A DNA stretch of 64,000 bases from Diphasiastrum complanatum. Its lineage: Eukaryota; Streptophyta; Lycopodiopsida; Lycopodiales; Lycopodiaceae. The notes under the pieces are model-generated. The model had not been told where the DNA came from, searched no databases, and saw only the letters and a program-made list of their open reading frames with translations. The DNA lies in NCBI GenBank assembly GCA_029204225.1, contig MU831934.1:32120-96119 (forward strand). The letters are read 5' to 3'. Shown piece by piece: positions 1 to 11,392 of this stretch (position 1 is its first letter; each line of letters starts with the position of its first letter). The position numbers and the translations under genes were made by a program.

Positions 1-660
1 TTTAGCTTCTATCGTTTTGAGCCTTTGTTGACATATAGAGCTTGAGATGATGAAGTCAACGAAGCATCTTGACTTCTTCGATTATCTTCTTGCAACAATA
101 TAGATAACTCTATTGAGAGTTAAATTTGAGTGTGTCGATATGATCATCACCCAGTTCTCATATGTGGAGGGCAAGATTGAAAGCAATGTCATAATTGTGT
201 CTTGATCATCTATGAACGATCCGACAGCGGCCATTTGTTGCAAGAGATTCTTAAACTGGTTAATGTGATTCTGAAGTGAATCACCATTCGACATCTTGAG
301 TGTGAAAAATTTCCTTCGTAGATGTAACTTAGAAGTTAAGTCTCTCACATCATATAGTGGACTCAAGATGTCTCATAATTCTTTTGAAGTTTGAGCTTCG
401 AATATGTGGCCAATCTGAGTGTCTGATATATTGAGAATAATAAGTGCGAAAGTTGTACCATCCTTTGATTTTCACTTTGAGTCGGTTGTGGTGTCTTTAA
501 GCTTCACTTCTGTACTGGTGACAACATCCCACAACTCGTTGGCGATTAGCAAGGTCTTCATCTTAAATTTCCACAAGTAGTAGATCTTAAATTTCCACAA
601 GTAGTAGTTGGATCCATTCAGCTTGTCTACGATAAGACCAACTTTACTTTGAGAATCCAT
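1..660 (-). pseudogene. Copia gag remnant, cut by window edge
   Basis: Minus-strand reading from 660 gives the N-terminus of a Ty1/Copia gag polyprotein of the UBN2 type. It opens with KLNGSNYYLWKFK and continues through a TSKLHLRRKFFTLKMSNGDS stretch and a DDQDTIMTLLSILPSTYENW stretch, which are typical of this nucleocapsid precursor. The frame is broken by stops near 470 and 370 and runs off the window at base 1. Bases 560-583 are repeated exactly at 584-607, which doubles the YYLWKFK segment without shifting frame. A primer binding site and an LTR follow at 886 onward, so this is the 5' end of a minus-strand element. The product would package element RNA in the cytoplasm; this copy cannot make a full protein. 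Confidence 0.8.
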
Positions 661-885
661 CTGGAACTTTAGTCTGTCGACAAATCGATGACGTTAAGAG
701 AGAGATGTCATGTTGCGTGCTACAATTGGAAATCAATTATCTAATACTGAAATTTGATACCACAAATTGAAGAATATGATACTGTGAAAAAGTATCTAAT
801 GATATCGTGAAATATATCAAGTATTAGGGCTCTGGTATTATAGACCGCTATGATATCATGAAGGTACTAGCATATTAAATAATAC

Positions 886-897
886 GCTCTGATACCA
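886..897 (-). promoter_or_regulatory. Retrotransposon primer binding site
   Basis: The minus strand reads TGGTATCAGAGC, the usual plant Copia site that pairs with the 3' end of initiator tRNA-Met. It lies between the gag remnant and a TG dinucleotide that opens the adjoining LTR. Confidence 0.75.
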
Positions 898-1756
898 TGT
901 TGGAAAGAGGTAATAGCAATAACGACAAGTCGAAGGTTATGAACGACTTATCGAGTGCAGCATAATAAAGCCTTCTTTCCTAATGCATGCCTACGCCTAT
1001 CAATATTAAACAAAACATAATGACAAAAGTCACGTTCAATCTTTTAGGAATTAATTTTGAAATCGCTAGCACTAAAGTGATTATGAAGCCAAACAATGAA
1101 GTATTGAATTAGCAGACAAGATTATCAATTACAAAACAATCACAGAGATGCATACATTCTGACATAATACTGAACGCATAAAAAGGAGTAGATTGATTCA
1201 GCATGTAGCATGTACAAAATCAGATGATGATGAGCACAAGTCAATTGCGGATAGAAATCGCGTACTTTAAGCTATCTCAGAGTAACTGAAACTCTGTTCG
1301 ATTGCGTTTCCGCTGATAAGCAGTAAGGGCGAGTAGCAATACTCTAATGAACTCTGAAAGAAAAGCTAAGCTAGAAAGTTGAGCAAGAGTTTATTTTTTT
1401 GTGTTTGATGATCAACGATTTATACCAAGCAATTGACGCACGTCCAATAGGACAACTATTAGGTCGTAGATCGCAATAGCCAGTTGGCCATAGTGAGCTG
1501 GCATCCATCCAGTCAGGATTTCCCGAAAATTTACTTGCTAATCAGTTAGGGCAAGTTTGTAGCTTCAATTCAATTGGAACAATAATTGTCTTTCATTCTA
1601 TAGTTCGGACTATGTCCGATTTGTCGGATCCACCTGTTAGCGATTCCCGAGTATTTCTTCAGATTGTGGAAAAACAGATATAAAACTGTAGAACTAGATA
1701 ATAGAGTGGATGAAGATTAAAGATTGATTATTCGATAACTAGGAGAATAATCTAAC
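898..1756 (-). mobile_element. 5' LTR of the minus-strand Copia element
   Basis: The LTR starts with TG at 898, immediately after the primer binding site. The far end is uncertain. I place it at TCTAACA (1756) because its reverse complement begins TGTTAG, which gives a near match to the TGTTGG at the other end, and because another Copia LTR in this window ends in ATCTAACA. No second copy is inside the window, so length cannot be confirmed. Confidence 0.4.
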
Positions 1757-3415
1757 AGAGATAGACATACAATAGAAGAAGAAAGGTTCTCCACACCAAA
1801 AGAGAACATCATCATTAGTTTCTCTATGCTGGTACAACCATTTATAGCAAGGATTATGTCTAGAAATGCAACACCATCAAGTTTACTATGTGCTGGAAAA
1901 GTCTTGCCCAAAAATTAAGCCTTGATAAATATCAATGTTGAATATTACATTGGATAATAAGAGTCCCCAAATGAAATTTCAACCACCTAGTCATGTATGA
2001 TTTGATTTGAGAACTTTTTCTTCTTTAATGTAGCGATGGACATCAACTATCATGTAGCTTATTAAAATGCTAGCATATAATGTGAATTAAATGCATACAA
2101 TTAAATTATATGATTACACGCACGATAGCATGAGTGAATCCAAAATATCTAATTTCAAAGAACTATCTCATGAGTACTTGTAATTGAAGGAATCTATTGC
2201 AAGAAGTTGTATCGTTGATGGTTGAATAAAATGATAGACAAAGGTTCTTGCTTCTACCATGCTTTTAAGATTTTTTGGCCTCAAATTGCTCAAAATGGCA
2301 AGCGCATAGACAACATAATCAAGGTAAACTATTCAATTGATCGTGTGGTGGATGTGATTTCATGAAACATGCTTAAATTTCGTGAATAGATTGGCCCCAT
2401 TGAAGACAAATGATAAAATAACAAGGCGATATTTTTGTCAATGTTTTGATTGTTACTTCTAAAAAAATCTATATGCTCGCAAGACCTCTTGCATTCTACA
2501 TAGAATAGATTTTAAGGTTTTAGCACTATATAGTATTATTTGCTATGTTTTGAGGCCCTTGGTTTGAAAGCTCCTAAATAGATCATAAAAAATTCATATG
2601 TATGCTAATAGTATACAAAAAGATCTTGTCACTTCATCTTAGTTTTGACATATAGAAATGTTATTTTTCTCTTATGTGCCCATTTACATGGCTGATTTTT
2701 AATAAAAATAATATACTGTGTTTAAGATCATCAAGGATGTAGCACTTTATGATGTTGTCAAACTCAACATGTAAGCATACCACTAATTTCTGAAATGGAG
2801 GGGCCACATATATATCAAATCTGTCAATCCCTAAGACAAAGGGGGCATACAATACATAGCATGTGATATGCATAAATTGGCCAAACCACACTCTTTCTCT
2901 CCCTCATTGATGATGTGAAGAAGAAGCAAAGGAAAACAATCATACCTCTATTCCGACTAATAGCTCTCCTTTTATGCTCATCTTATAGTGTTAACGGCCT
3001 CCCATAAACTCCCACGGTTGGGATTTTCCCAACCCTCTTGTATCAACGGTGCGATCTCATCTTGGACTAGATCTGTGTGCCACTTCTGCCCAGGTGCGAC
3101 GTCGGATCCTCAGCGACGGTGAATTCGTGGTAGAGGTAGGCCTCTAGGGGCAAGGGTGGGGTGGAATTTTGTTTGGCAGTTTAGGGGGTTTTGAGTCATA
3201 ATAGGAGGAGGAGGAGATTTTTACCGTTGGTCTCGCAAACGGCTAGCTCTGGGATCATCAGGCCTTTCTGTTCTACTAAGTAATTTTGGTTACTAATTTG
3301 CTTCTCAAAGGAGATTAAGCATTGGTGGGTGTGGAAATTGATCCCCATCTCAGGAATTTTGTGTGACGATCCACTTCAAGGATCTTGCAACAAAGGCAAT
3401 TGGGCTGAAAGGACT

Positions 3416-3422
<7 letters not shown>
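1757..3422. other. Spacer, no gene recognised
   Basis: The sequence is AT-rich and has no coding frame with recognisable similarity. The last 400 bases become more GC-rich and contain a short GGAGGAGGAGGAG purine run near 3205. Together with the following CT tract they may be the promoter and 5'UTR of the TPR gene. I see no convincing TATA box. Confidence 0.5.

Positions 3423-3501
<79 letters not shown>
3423..3501. repeat. (CT)n microsatellite, about 79 bp
   Basis: An uninterrupted CT dinucleotide run, about 420 bases upstream of the first ATG of the TPR gene and on its coding strand. CT/GA tracts are common in plant 5'UTRs and core promoters, so it may be transcribed. Long arginine/glutamate or leucine/serine open frames across it are artefacts of the repeat. 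Confidence 0.95.
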
Positions 3502-3504
<3 letters not shown>

Positions 3505-3923
3505 GAGACAGAATTTTTGTACATACCTAGATTCACAGGTTGCATATTCAGAAACAATCTGCAGAATTCTTCATTTGAACCGCCTCTCAAACCAATTTTC
3601 TGCCTTGTTGCAATTGCAGCCGTAAATTGGCAATCAAAACCCATCTCTTTCAATCCCATTTCGTTGAATTCCTTTGGCATTCGTTCGAAATCCCAATTCC
3701 TACAGTGAATTTGTTGAGTCTTCAGCTCAAACCAGTTGGAAGAGTTCATCCACAACAATATATCGGTAGAAATGAATTAGCAGAGCCGACGGTGACAACC
3801 GATGTATAGCAGACCAGGAAGGCATTTCAAAGAGGTAGCCTGTAAGCAGGGAGACTCTTTTGATAGCAGCCAAAATTGACACTTGAGCTTTTCCTCGTGA
3901 TATTTCGCACCACTGCGAAAAAA

Positions 3924-6288
3924 ATGTGGAACGATCAACACCTTCTTGCTCCAGGGCAGCTTTCGATCGGACAAAGAATTTCAAAGTCTGCACCATGTTC
4001 TCCTTTGAAACCTCTCATCCCGAAAAGAATTTCGTCTCGTCCAGATGCGTTTCACGTCATACACAAAGTACCTGTCGGGGATTCTCCATACGTGAAGGCA
4101 AAACACGTTCAGGTTAGAATCATCACTCTCCCTTTACATCAACTATCAGGCAGCGAACAAGAAAGCAGTATCGGTTGTCCAGTTTTTATGCGATTGAATT
4201 TTCGTCGTGATCTGCTAAACGGATTTGTTTGTTGCTGGTAGCTGGTGGATAAGGATCCGGAGAAGGCTATTGCCTTGTTTTGGGCTGCCATCAACGCGGG
4301 AGATAGGGTGGACAGTGCACTAAAAGACATGGCCATTGTCATGAAGCAGCAGAACCGACCAGAAGAAGCCATAGAAGCTATTAAGTCTCTTCGCAGTCGC
4401 TGCTCTGATCAAGCACAGGAATCGCTGGATAATGTCTTACTTGACTTGTACAAGGTAGAAACTAAGAACACTGGCGCTACGCACATGTTCGTGAAGAGTT
4501 ACATTTTATGGTTGAAATGGTTGTATTACAGCAAAGATCTTCGATGTATATGATATTTGACTTATTCACTTGTTCAATTGATTATTACAGAGGTGCGGAC
4601 GATTGGATGATCAAATAGCTTTGCTCAAGCACAAGCTGAACCTTATTCACCAGGGATTGGCATTCAATGGCAAGCGAACTAAGACAGCTCGCTCCCAAGG
4701 CAAAAAGTTTCAAGTATCTATCGAGCAGGAAGCCACTCGTCTCCTGGTAATTTATCAGATTCAACGTGTTTGTTTCTTTTTGTTTCTTTTCGATACTTTC
4801 AGTTGCTTTTAACGAGATTTTTAACCGGTGTTTTTATCATAATTCTGGTTTCTTTATGTACAGGGGAACCTAGGATGGGCCTATATGCAACAAGCAAACT
4901 ACGAGGCTGCAGAAGCAGTTTACAGGTATATATGGTCGATAAAACATGATCTGTTCCATCTCTTCCTGGGAATGTATTGTCTTTGAAATGTGCTTTAGTC
5001 CTTCGGCTGATACATCTTTGCTCGTTTTTGCAGGAAAGCATTGTCAATCGAGCCCGACAACAATAAAGTGTGCAACCTAGGGATTTGTCTCATGAAACAA
5101 GGCAGGCTAGAAGAGGCAAAAGCCATGTTGCAAAGTGTCACTCCGGCCTGCTCAGACAGCCGCTGGGGATCGGACTCCCATCTGAAGTCCTATGAACGCG
5201 CTCAGCAGATGCTGCTCGAGATGGAAAATTCCAGCAATTCAGCCGTCGATTCTCTACAAACCAATTCGTCCCTTGCTTGGTCCTCGCTCTCCGGGTTGCC
5301 TGTGCAGATTCCCCTCGAACGTCATCTGAACCTTAAAAACCACGATGTACCGTTTCCTTCAAATTCTATCCAATCTTCTACTTTGGATCATTCCATGTTC
5401 TCGACTTACGTCGATGCCTGGGATGATGAAGAAGGAGACAACGCCTCTGCAGATGAAAACATCAATACCAACAACATACAAGGAAATGTTAATCCGGTTC
5501 AAGAGCCGCAGATACATTGGAATCGAGAGCATAAACTGGAGAACGTGCGTAAAGAGAAGTGGGAAGATCAGAATCAGATTTCTCACACTGCTCGATGTCC
5601 TCCGTTGCAGCAACAAAATAGCCATGACCTCACTGAGGCTTCTCCCTTCACCTTGCACGCTATGCCAAAGTCCACACTGCAATCAAAAACGGATAATAAT
5701 GTTTTCTCTCACTCAGCAACGGCAACAGGATTTCGAGACAACCAAGAAAGGCTACCTCTGGCTTTTGACAGGACAAACAACTACTCGGTCAAAGCAGCCA
5801 ACGCATCTCCTCTTGTTCTGTCAGGGCTTTCAAAAGGTAACTCCAAAACGCTCCCAGTAAAACCAGAGCACTGGAGAGCCTCAACACTCCAGGAAAACAA
5901 ACCATCACCAAGAAGGATTCTCACTTTCGACTCCAGCAATACCAGTTTTCCTATTAATGCAGTCGGTGGGACTAATTCAACTGGAGGTATGACTAGCACC
6001 GCTCTTGTTGAGGACGTGATGGAGGAGATGACCAAAAAAAGCTTGGAAGATCTTGGATTTGTTGATACTTCTGACGCAGATATGGCATTCCCGCAACCCA
6101 TTTCAGTGGGTATCACTGCGAAGACCGTAGACAACGATCTACAGAGCCTGTCAAGCGATCTGCTTCTCGCCTCACAGACATCTTCAATGGATCTTGAGAG
6201 GAAATACCGCCGAAGGCTGCAGGTTTTCCTGGATATGACCATGCCAGCTAGCCAGCCACCAGCAAGTATAAATTTTCCAATCTTGTAA
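3924..6288 (+). CDS. TPR protein of the MS5/TDM1/SDI family, five exons
   Basis: Exons are 3924-4112, 4242-4454, 4591-4746, 4864-4925 and 5034-6288. Every intron is GT-AG and the joined frame is open for 624 codons. The protein begins MWNDQHLL, carries SAPCSPLKPLIPKR and then the family signature FHVIHKVPVGDSPYVKAK. Residues 64-134 (DPEKAIALFWAAINAGDRVD...) and about 187-245 (GNLGWAYMQQANYEAA..., NNKVCNLGICLMKQGRLEEA) form TPR-like helical pairs. The C-terminal 380 residues are acidic and serine-rich, ending near RRRLQVFLDMTMP. Known relatives are Arabidopsis MS5/TDM1, which ends meiosis through the APC/C, and SDI1/SDI2 of sulfur metabolism. The length and long tail fit the MS5/TDM1 side better (inference). 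The ATG at 3924 is chosen because the family N-terminus follows it directly. The stop overlaps a perfect GTAAGT at 6285-6290. Confidence 0.93.
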
Positions 6289-7339
6289 GTATCATACCAC
6301 AAAAGTCCGTAAATACTATGGTACTAGGATCATACATCTGGCTCAACCAACCTCCATGTTCATTACAAACATATCTTCTAGTTTGGAAATGAGAGAAACA
6401 AAGGTAATGAATGGCAAAGAGGACGGTTGAAAAGACATTATGCTATTAGATAGATCTCAGGAAAATCAGGTCTTGAAGAGCTCAACTGTGAACAATCTCC
6501 CAAAGGTTTGACTTATTATTAGTTTTCGTGGAATTGAGCTCTTTACCAGAAACATCGTCACCATGTAAACTACGATTAGACAATAGTTACCACCACAATG
6601 GGAAAAGGTAGGCAGATAAAAGATGTTGTACATATTTAGAAACGACATTTGGCAGTCATGCTGCTCTCTTTTCGTGACGTTTTCGTATCGTTGCTTCTAC
6701 AACAAGAGGAAGGAGTTCAGAGAGCCCGCATATATTCTTGAGCCTGAAATGAAATGCCAATCAGAAAAAGATTGTTACGACAGAGAGAGAAGAAAAATGC
6801 ATAATTGAATTGGAGGTTGCTGCTCCAGTATGCCAAGACATGGACAACCGATACTCAAAACATACCTATACATACAATACATTGATCATTCTTTGTGAAA
6901 TTCAAGCGATATCTCATTCTTTGTGAAATTCAAACGATATCTATGAAATTATCAAATAAATTGTCCTGTTACAAGTTCACATCGTCTATCGCTTGCAGCA
7001 TTTGATAATTTTGATTTGACACCGATTTTCTTGAACCATAGAAAGCACTATTTCTCTTTTAAACCTTAAAATCTGCACAAAAGCTATAGTAATCACTAAT
7101 CCCCATGGCTATATGTGTACGGAAGCTACCACCAAGGCTGTACGGAAGTTGCCCACCAAGCTGACTTTGATTAATAAGTAATGATCATGATGGATATTTT
7201 TTACATGGCTTCCATGACCAGCTATGTTGTTGACTTGTCACATTGTCATTTGTTGTGAGGAAGAAACTAGATAGGGTTTTCATGAATGCACATATGTTGG
7301 CATTGCTTGCGACGTACACACGAGGATGAAAAAGGCCCA
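6289..7339. other. Spacer downstream of the TPR gene
   Basis: No coding frame is supported. This includes the probable 3'UTR of the TPR gene, without an obvious polyadenylation signal I would trust. The one clear structure is a 28-bp tandem duplication at 6887-6942. Confidence 0.5.
6887..6942. repeat. 28-bp tandem duplication
   Basis: Copies at 6887-6914 and 6915-6942 (beginning CATTCTTTGTGAAATTCAA) differ by a single G/A change. Confidence 0.9.
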
Positions 7340-7457
7340 GGCCCATCCAACAATGCATTTGAAGGGATTGACATGCCAATTACTGTCAAACACCATCCAA
7401 GGTGTTGCTCTCCCCCCTCTCTCCTTGCCCTTCCCTTCATTGTTGGATGGAAGGGCC
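7340..7457. repeat. Fold-back segment A
   Basis: GGCCCATCCAACAATG at 7340-7355 is matched in inverted form by CATTGTTGGATGG... at 7438-7457. A smaller hairpin (CCACAATAGTGG core) follows near 7475. The layout resembles segment B at 8042-8117, which suggests two members of a small MITE-like family. Target duplications are not evident. Confidence 0.55.
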
Positions 7458-7732
7458 CTAGCACTGCCACAATAGTGGCATTGCAGAATACGCACGCTGC
7501 TCCCATTTGAAGTTGAGTGTTAGACATTGCATGGGCACATGGCATTAAATGCCTATGCAAAGTCTAGTGAAAGGCGTACACAATGTAACTTTTTCTTATA
7601 TATCACAAAAAGAAATTGTGCGACTGGTGTGCCTCTCATGACTCTTGCAACTCTTGCATAACACACCATACATAGCGGAAAGCCTTTTATAAAAGAATAC
7701 ATCATGCACAAGAATACAAAATTCTAGAAGAA

Positions 7733-7792
7733 TCGCTCGACTGCTCATGCATCTTGAAATATTCGCTCGACTGCCCATGCATCTTGAAAGAT
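7733..7792. repeat. 30-bp tandem duplication
   Basis: Copies at 7733-7762 and 7763-7792 (TCGCTCGACTGC...) differ at two positions. Confidence 0.9.
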
Positions 7793-8011
7793 TTAACAGT
7801 GCACAATCCAATGGTAAAAAATAGCAAAAAAGTGCATTACGTCAGCAAAAAAGTGCATCCATGGACTAGACATGTCCTGAAATGATTTGTCGGTCCCCTG
7901 GCTTGCAGCTGCCACTGCTCGACAGATTTTTTCCAACACCGGTCCTCTCCATGGACATTACCTAGTGGAATGTCATTTTGGCCGCTCCCAAAGCAAGAAG
8001 GAGCTGCTTAA

Positions 8012-8117
8012 GGAGTGCACTCCATGTGCACATGCACTCCTGGCCCACTCCATCCAATGGTGATGGATAGGGCTAAGGGAAAAACAAGAGATATCTTCCC
8101 TTGGATGGAGAGGGGCC
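8012..8117. repeat. Fold-back segment B with nested palindromes
   Basis: GGAGTGCACTCC (8012-8023) and CATGTGCACATG (8023-8034) are two abutting perfect 12-bp palindromes. They are followed by an inverted pair, GGCCCACTCCATCCAATGG at 8042-8060 and CCTTGGATGGAGAGGGGCC ending at 8117. The GGCCC...CATCCAA arms match segment A in sequence and order. Confidence 0.6.
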
Positions 8118-8199
8118 TCTATGCACAGCAGAGGCACTGTAGCTGCACCTGCGACACACTCTCTAATGAGAGCCAGCAAGAAGGGTATTGCAATCTTTT

Positions 8200-10030
8200 G
8201 AAAAAAAAATTAGGTGCCATCTTCACGATGACCTATAGCATAATCTTATTTTTTAATGCTTTGAATTCACAATTTCAAATTTTGAGCTTTTTTGAGATGT
8301 TTTGCATGTTTTGTTAACAAGTAAGCTACACGTGCACATAAATGTCTTTACCAGTTGAAAAATGCATGTTGTGCACTTGCGATTGCCTTACCAGTTAGAA
8401 ATCTACATGTGTAATGCATACTGAGTTAGAAATGTGTTTGTGGGTCTTTGCATGCGAGAAAAGTCTCTTATTTCAAAGCTTCATGCTAATTGGGAACTAG
8501 ATGTAGTGATGCTTGATTTAGCGTTCAATGCCTACTTTGAACTGGATGAGACATCTTAAGAGGTGGGCGGAGCAGTTCAAGAGTTAGCAAATTTTGTCGT
8601 AAAAATCATTCATTGCCTCTGCAATACAAAAGGTGGATCACACAATGATTTGGAGTCTAGGAAGGTGGGAAGAGAGATCGTGCACTCATTGGTACCTAAA
8701 TAGGCATCAATAAAGAACTGAGCAAATTTTTTACAGTTTTCTTTATGCATGCAAGCTTTTTCACTATGTCTCTTAATTCATTTTGATCTTGTGTTGAGAT
8801 CCTAAGTGGTGGGGCATGGTATATGCAGTCTTGATTTAATTCCTTTGAAGTTTGAATATAAATGTACAATTAAAACTTGCTAACATTTTTAGATTTCAAG
8901 GTTGCTAATATATATAGTTCAAGTTGAAGATTTTTTTTGAACAAAGACAACTAATTATAACAATTTTGAAGAAGTTACAAGGAACTATGAATAATGGTCA
9001 AGTTTGACTTATCTTACAACCATACACTATGGTTGTTACCATTATCAATCTAAGTTTAAATAATACTGTATTGGATATGCACAAATTTAAATAATACTCT
9101 AGTTTCCATGTTGCACAAGACAACTTTTTGGCCTTGCCTTGCAAAGGCAATACTATGTGTTGAGGTCGTCAATGGAGTTTGAAAAAAAGTCAACGTTAAA
9201 GGATACTTTATGGTGACATCCTTGAGTTATAAGACATGAACCTTATTTGAGGACTAAACTAACATGCATGTGTTCTCATTAAAAGAGTTCTTACTAACGA
9301 CATGCAAACAAGGCATGATACATAAGGCCAAAACAACAAAACATGCCAATGGTTCTTCTAGAGGGTGTTCAATGCAACAAAGGAAATAAAAATTAGCCCT
9401 AACATGGCATACCAAACAAGGGTAATCTGTGGTTTATTAATTTGAAGTTTTTCTGTACGCTCCGTATGAACATTGATCTTGCTTCAATGATTTTCCTTCT
9501 CTTCTTAATAGAGTTTTCGTTGTTGTTTATTGTGGCTCTATTAATTTGTGTTTCCACCTGATTAAGATTTGACCCTTGGAATCAGGTGAATCTGAATTAC
9601 ATAGAGTGCAGTTCATTCCAGTTAATCAAATGAATCAAATCTCGTTTCGATTTTGAATCAATCGCTGCCAATCTAGATTTGAAAGAATTAGCCTACAAAA
9701 AGGCCTACAAAATCTTTTACATATGATGCGGCTGTTGCAGCTCTTGAAGTTTCCTTCTATTTTGTTGTAGCTCAACATGGAAGCTCTCCCCACAAAGTCA
9801 TCGCCCGACACGTCGTATGGCTAGGTTGTACGTACATGCATGCAAAAGCTGGAGTCAAGATAGGAGAGCCAGTTGTGCTAGAAGTTGTGTCTTCCTTCAG
9901 ATCAACCCCCTCGATTCACAACTCTCTCCCGACACCCTGGCTTGGATGCACCTCATCCATCTTTCGCCACCTCGCCAAGGCTCCTCACCTCCCACGTCTC
10001 CATCCATTTTCTAAACCGTCTTCCAATTTC
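8200..10030. other. Spacer, no gene recognised
   Basis: AT-rich sequence without coding similarity, inverted repeats or LTR signals that I can support. Base composition becomes C-rich after about 9890, where the coiled-coil ORF relic begins. Confidence 0.5.
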
Positions 10031-10039
10031 CCACCATTC

Positions 10040-11392
10040 CTGTCATCCCCTCTTTCGAGCAGTCCGTTCTTACTCCTCTCCACACCACTTCTCTCACACC
10101 TCCCACCTCTCCCCTGAAAGCTACCGAGGGCTACAACCGTTGCCTGATGACGCATTTGTGCAAACAACGTATGCAACATCGCCTGATCATGCTGACCCCA
10201 CCGCATCTGACGGCATGCAATCACTAGAAAAGCTGATTGAAGACGGCGACACAATATTGGTCGTCCGGGCTACATCACAACAAGCCCCTACTAGCACCAC
10301 CATATCGGCCGGTCCCACAGACATTTCAACAACCTACCAAATCTTGGGCACATTTGTCTAGGAGGCGGTAGCCACAAGAACAAAAATTGGACGACCGAGT
10401 ATTGGAGTTGGCCACAAGTAATACCCAGCTGCGGGCATAAATCGGCCAACTCCAGCAAGATCTGCTGATTGCCCAACAACACGAGCAAGTAGAGAAATCC
10501 GAAGTGCAGAAACTCAAAAATCATGAAGCCAATCTCCAAGGGTACATCACGGCCTTCTCAAAGTCTACCATGGATGCTCAGTTGAAGCTCCAAGAGATCC
10601 AGCAGTAGCTCACACAACATCTCACTCCACTCCAGACACAACTCTCAATGTTGGAAATAGAAAACCTATGCATGGGAGCGGAAGTGACAACCCTATAAGC
10701 AGAAAAGATGGCCTGGCTCACACAACCCACACCTACCAATAGACCACTCAACCAAGCTGAGGTGGATCTCCTCACAAAGTAGGTGTAGGTGGACAACGAC
10801 AAATTTGCCAAGTACTAGGCTAAGTTTGACAATTACCGACACGAGGCAATGCAGGAGTTAGCACAGGCAAAGAATGCCTTGAAGGCGTGCCAGAAGCACA
10901 TGGAGCAGCAGCCTCAACTGGCCCCTGTTGTGATTCCACCGCACCAATCAAATACATTGCCACCCCCAGCTCCAACCAAGACAAGGGAAAACAAGCAGAG
11001 GGACTAAATGTACAAGATCAAGGCTCAGATGTAGCCGACGCTAGTGATCAAGACCTAAGCCAAGGAATAGATCTGAGCCAAAGCCAAGAAGAGTGCCAAG
11101 CCTCCACAACTCAAGGCTCGCGATCCGTATCTGCCAGCTGTGTTTTTCGTCGAGCGAAGTCCATGGAAAAGAAAATTAACGAATTCTTAGCCAAACATCT
11201 CCATGACTCCTTACGAGGCGGCTAGCAGATATCTTTTTATGCCCAAACAATCAAGGGCAACGAGCTGAAAGCTCTTCCCACACTCCAATCACAAATAGAG
11301 TGGCGCCAACAACTCTTCGAGCGAGACCCTACGGCCATCAGGGCCTATGTGACAAGTCCACGCCAATTGAGGATGAATGTGCATTTCCTCCC
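10040..11392 (+). pseudogene. Coiled-coil repeated ORF, copy 1 (5' part)
   Basis: I do not recognise the family. The translation has a proline-rich start, a PLPDDAFVQT block, LEKLIEDGDT, then a long heptad-rich stretch (LELATSNTQLRA, LQQDLLIAQQHEQ) and a charged tail near FFVERSPW-type and WRQQLFERDPTAIRAY sequence. It matches copy 2 at 38,580-39,416 block by block: LPDDAF, NLIEDN, LHLATSNTQLRAELTKLQQE, LLIAQQHEQ. At least seven in-frame stops or frame changes break it, several where copy 2 has Gln. A Copia element is inserted at 11,393 and the frame resumes at 15,689. It may be the gag-like ORF of an uncharacterised mobile element or a dispersed gene family; nothing visible decides this. Confidence 0.65.

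Noticed and set aside
3315-3758. Minus-strand 147-residue open frame with a long RE dipeptide run, and plus-strand frames across the same tract
   Set aside because: They are translations of the (CT)n microsatellite and lie in the TPR gene's upstream region.
5345-5860. 171-residue plus-strand frame and minus-strand frames within the last TPR exon
   Set aside because: They are shadow frames of the 5,034-6,288 exon, which alone has family similarity.
9817-10117. Small proline/serine-rich ORFs
   Set aside because: They overlap the degenerate 5' region of coiled-coil copy 1 and have no independent support.
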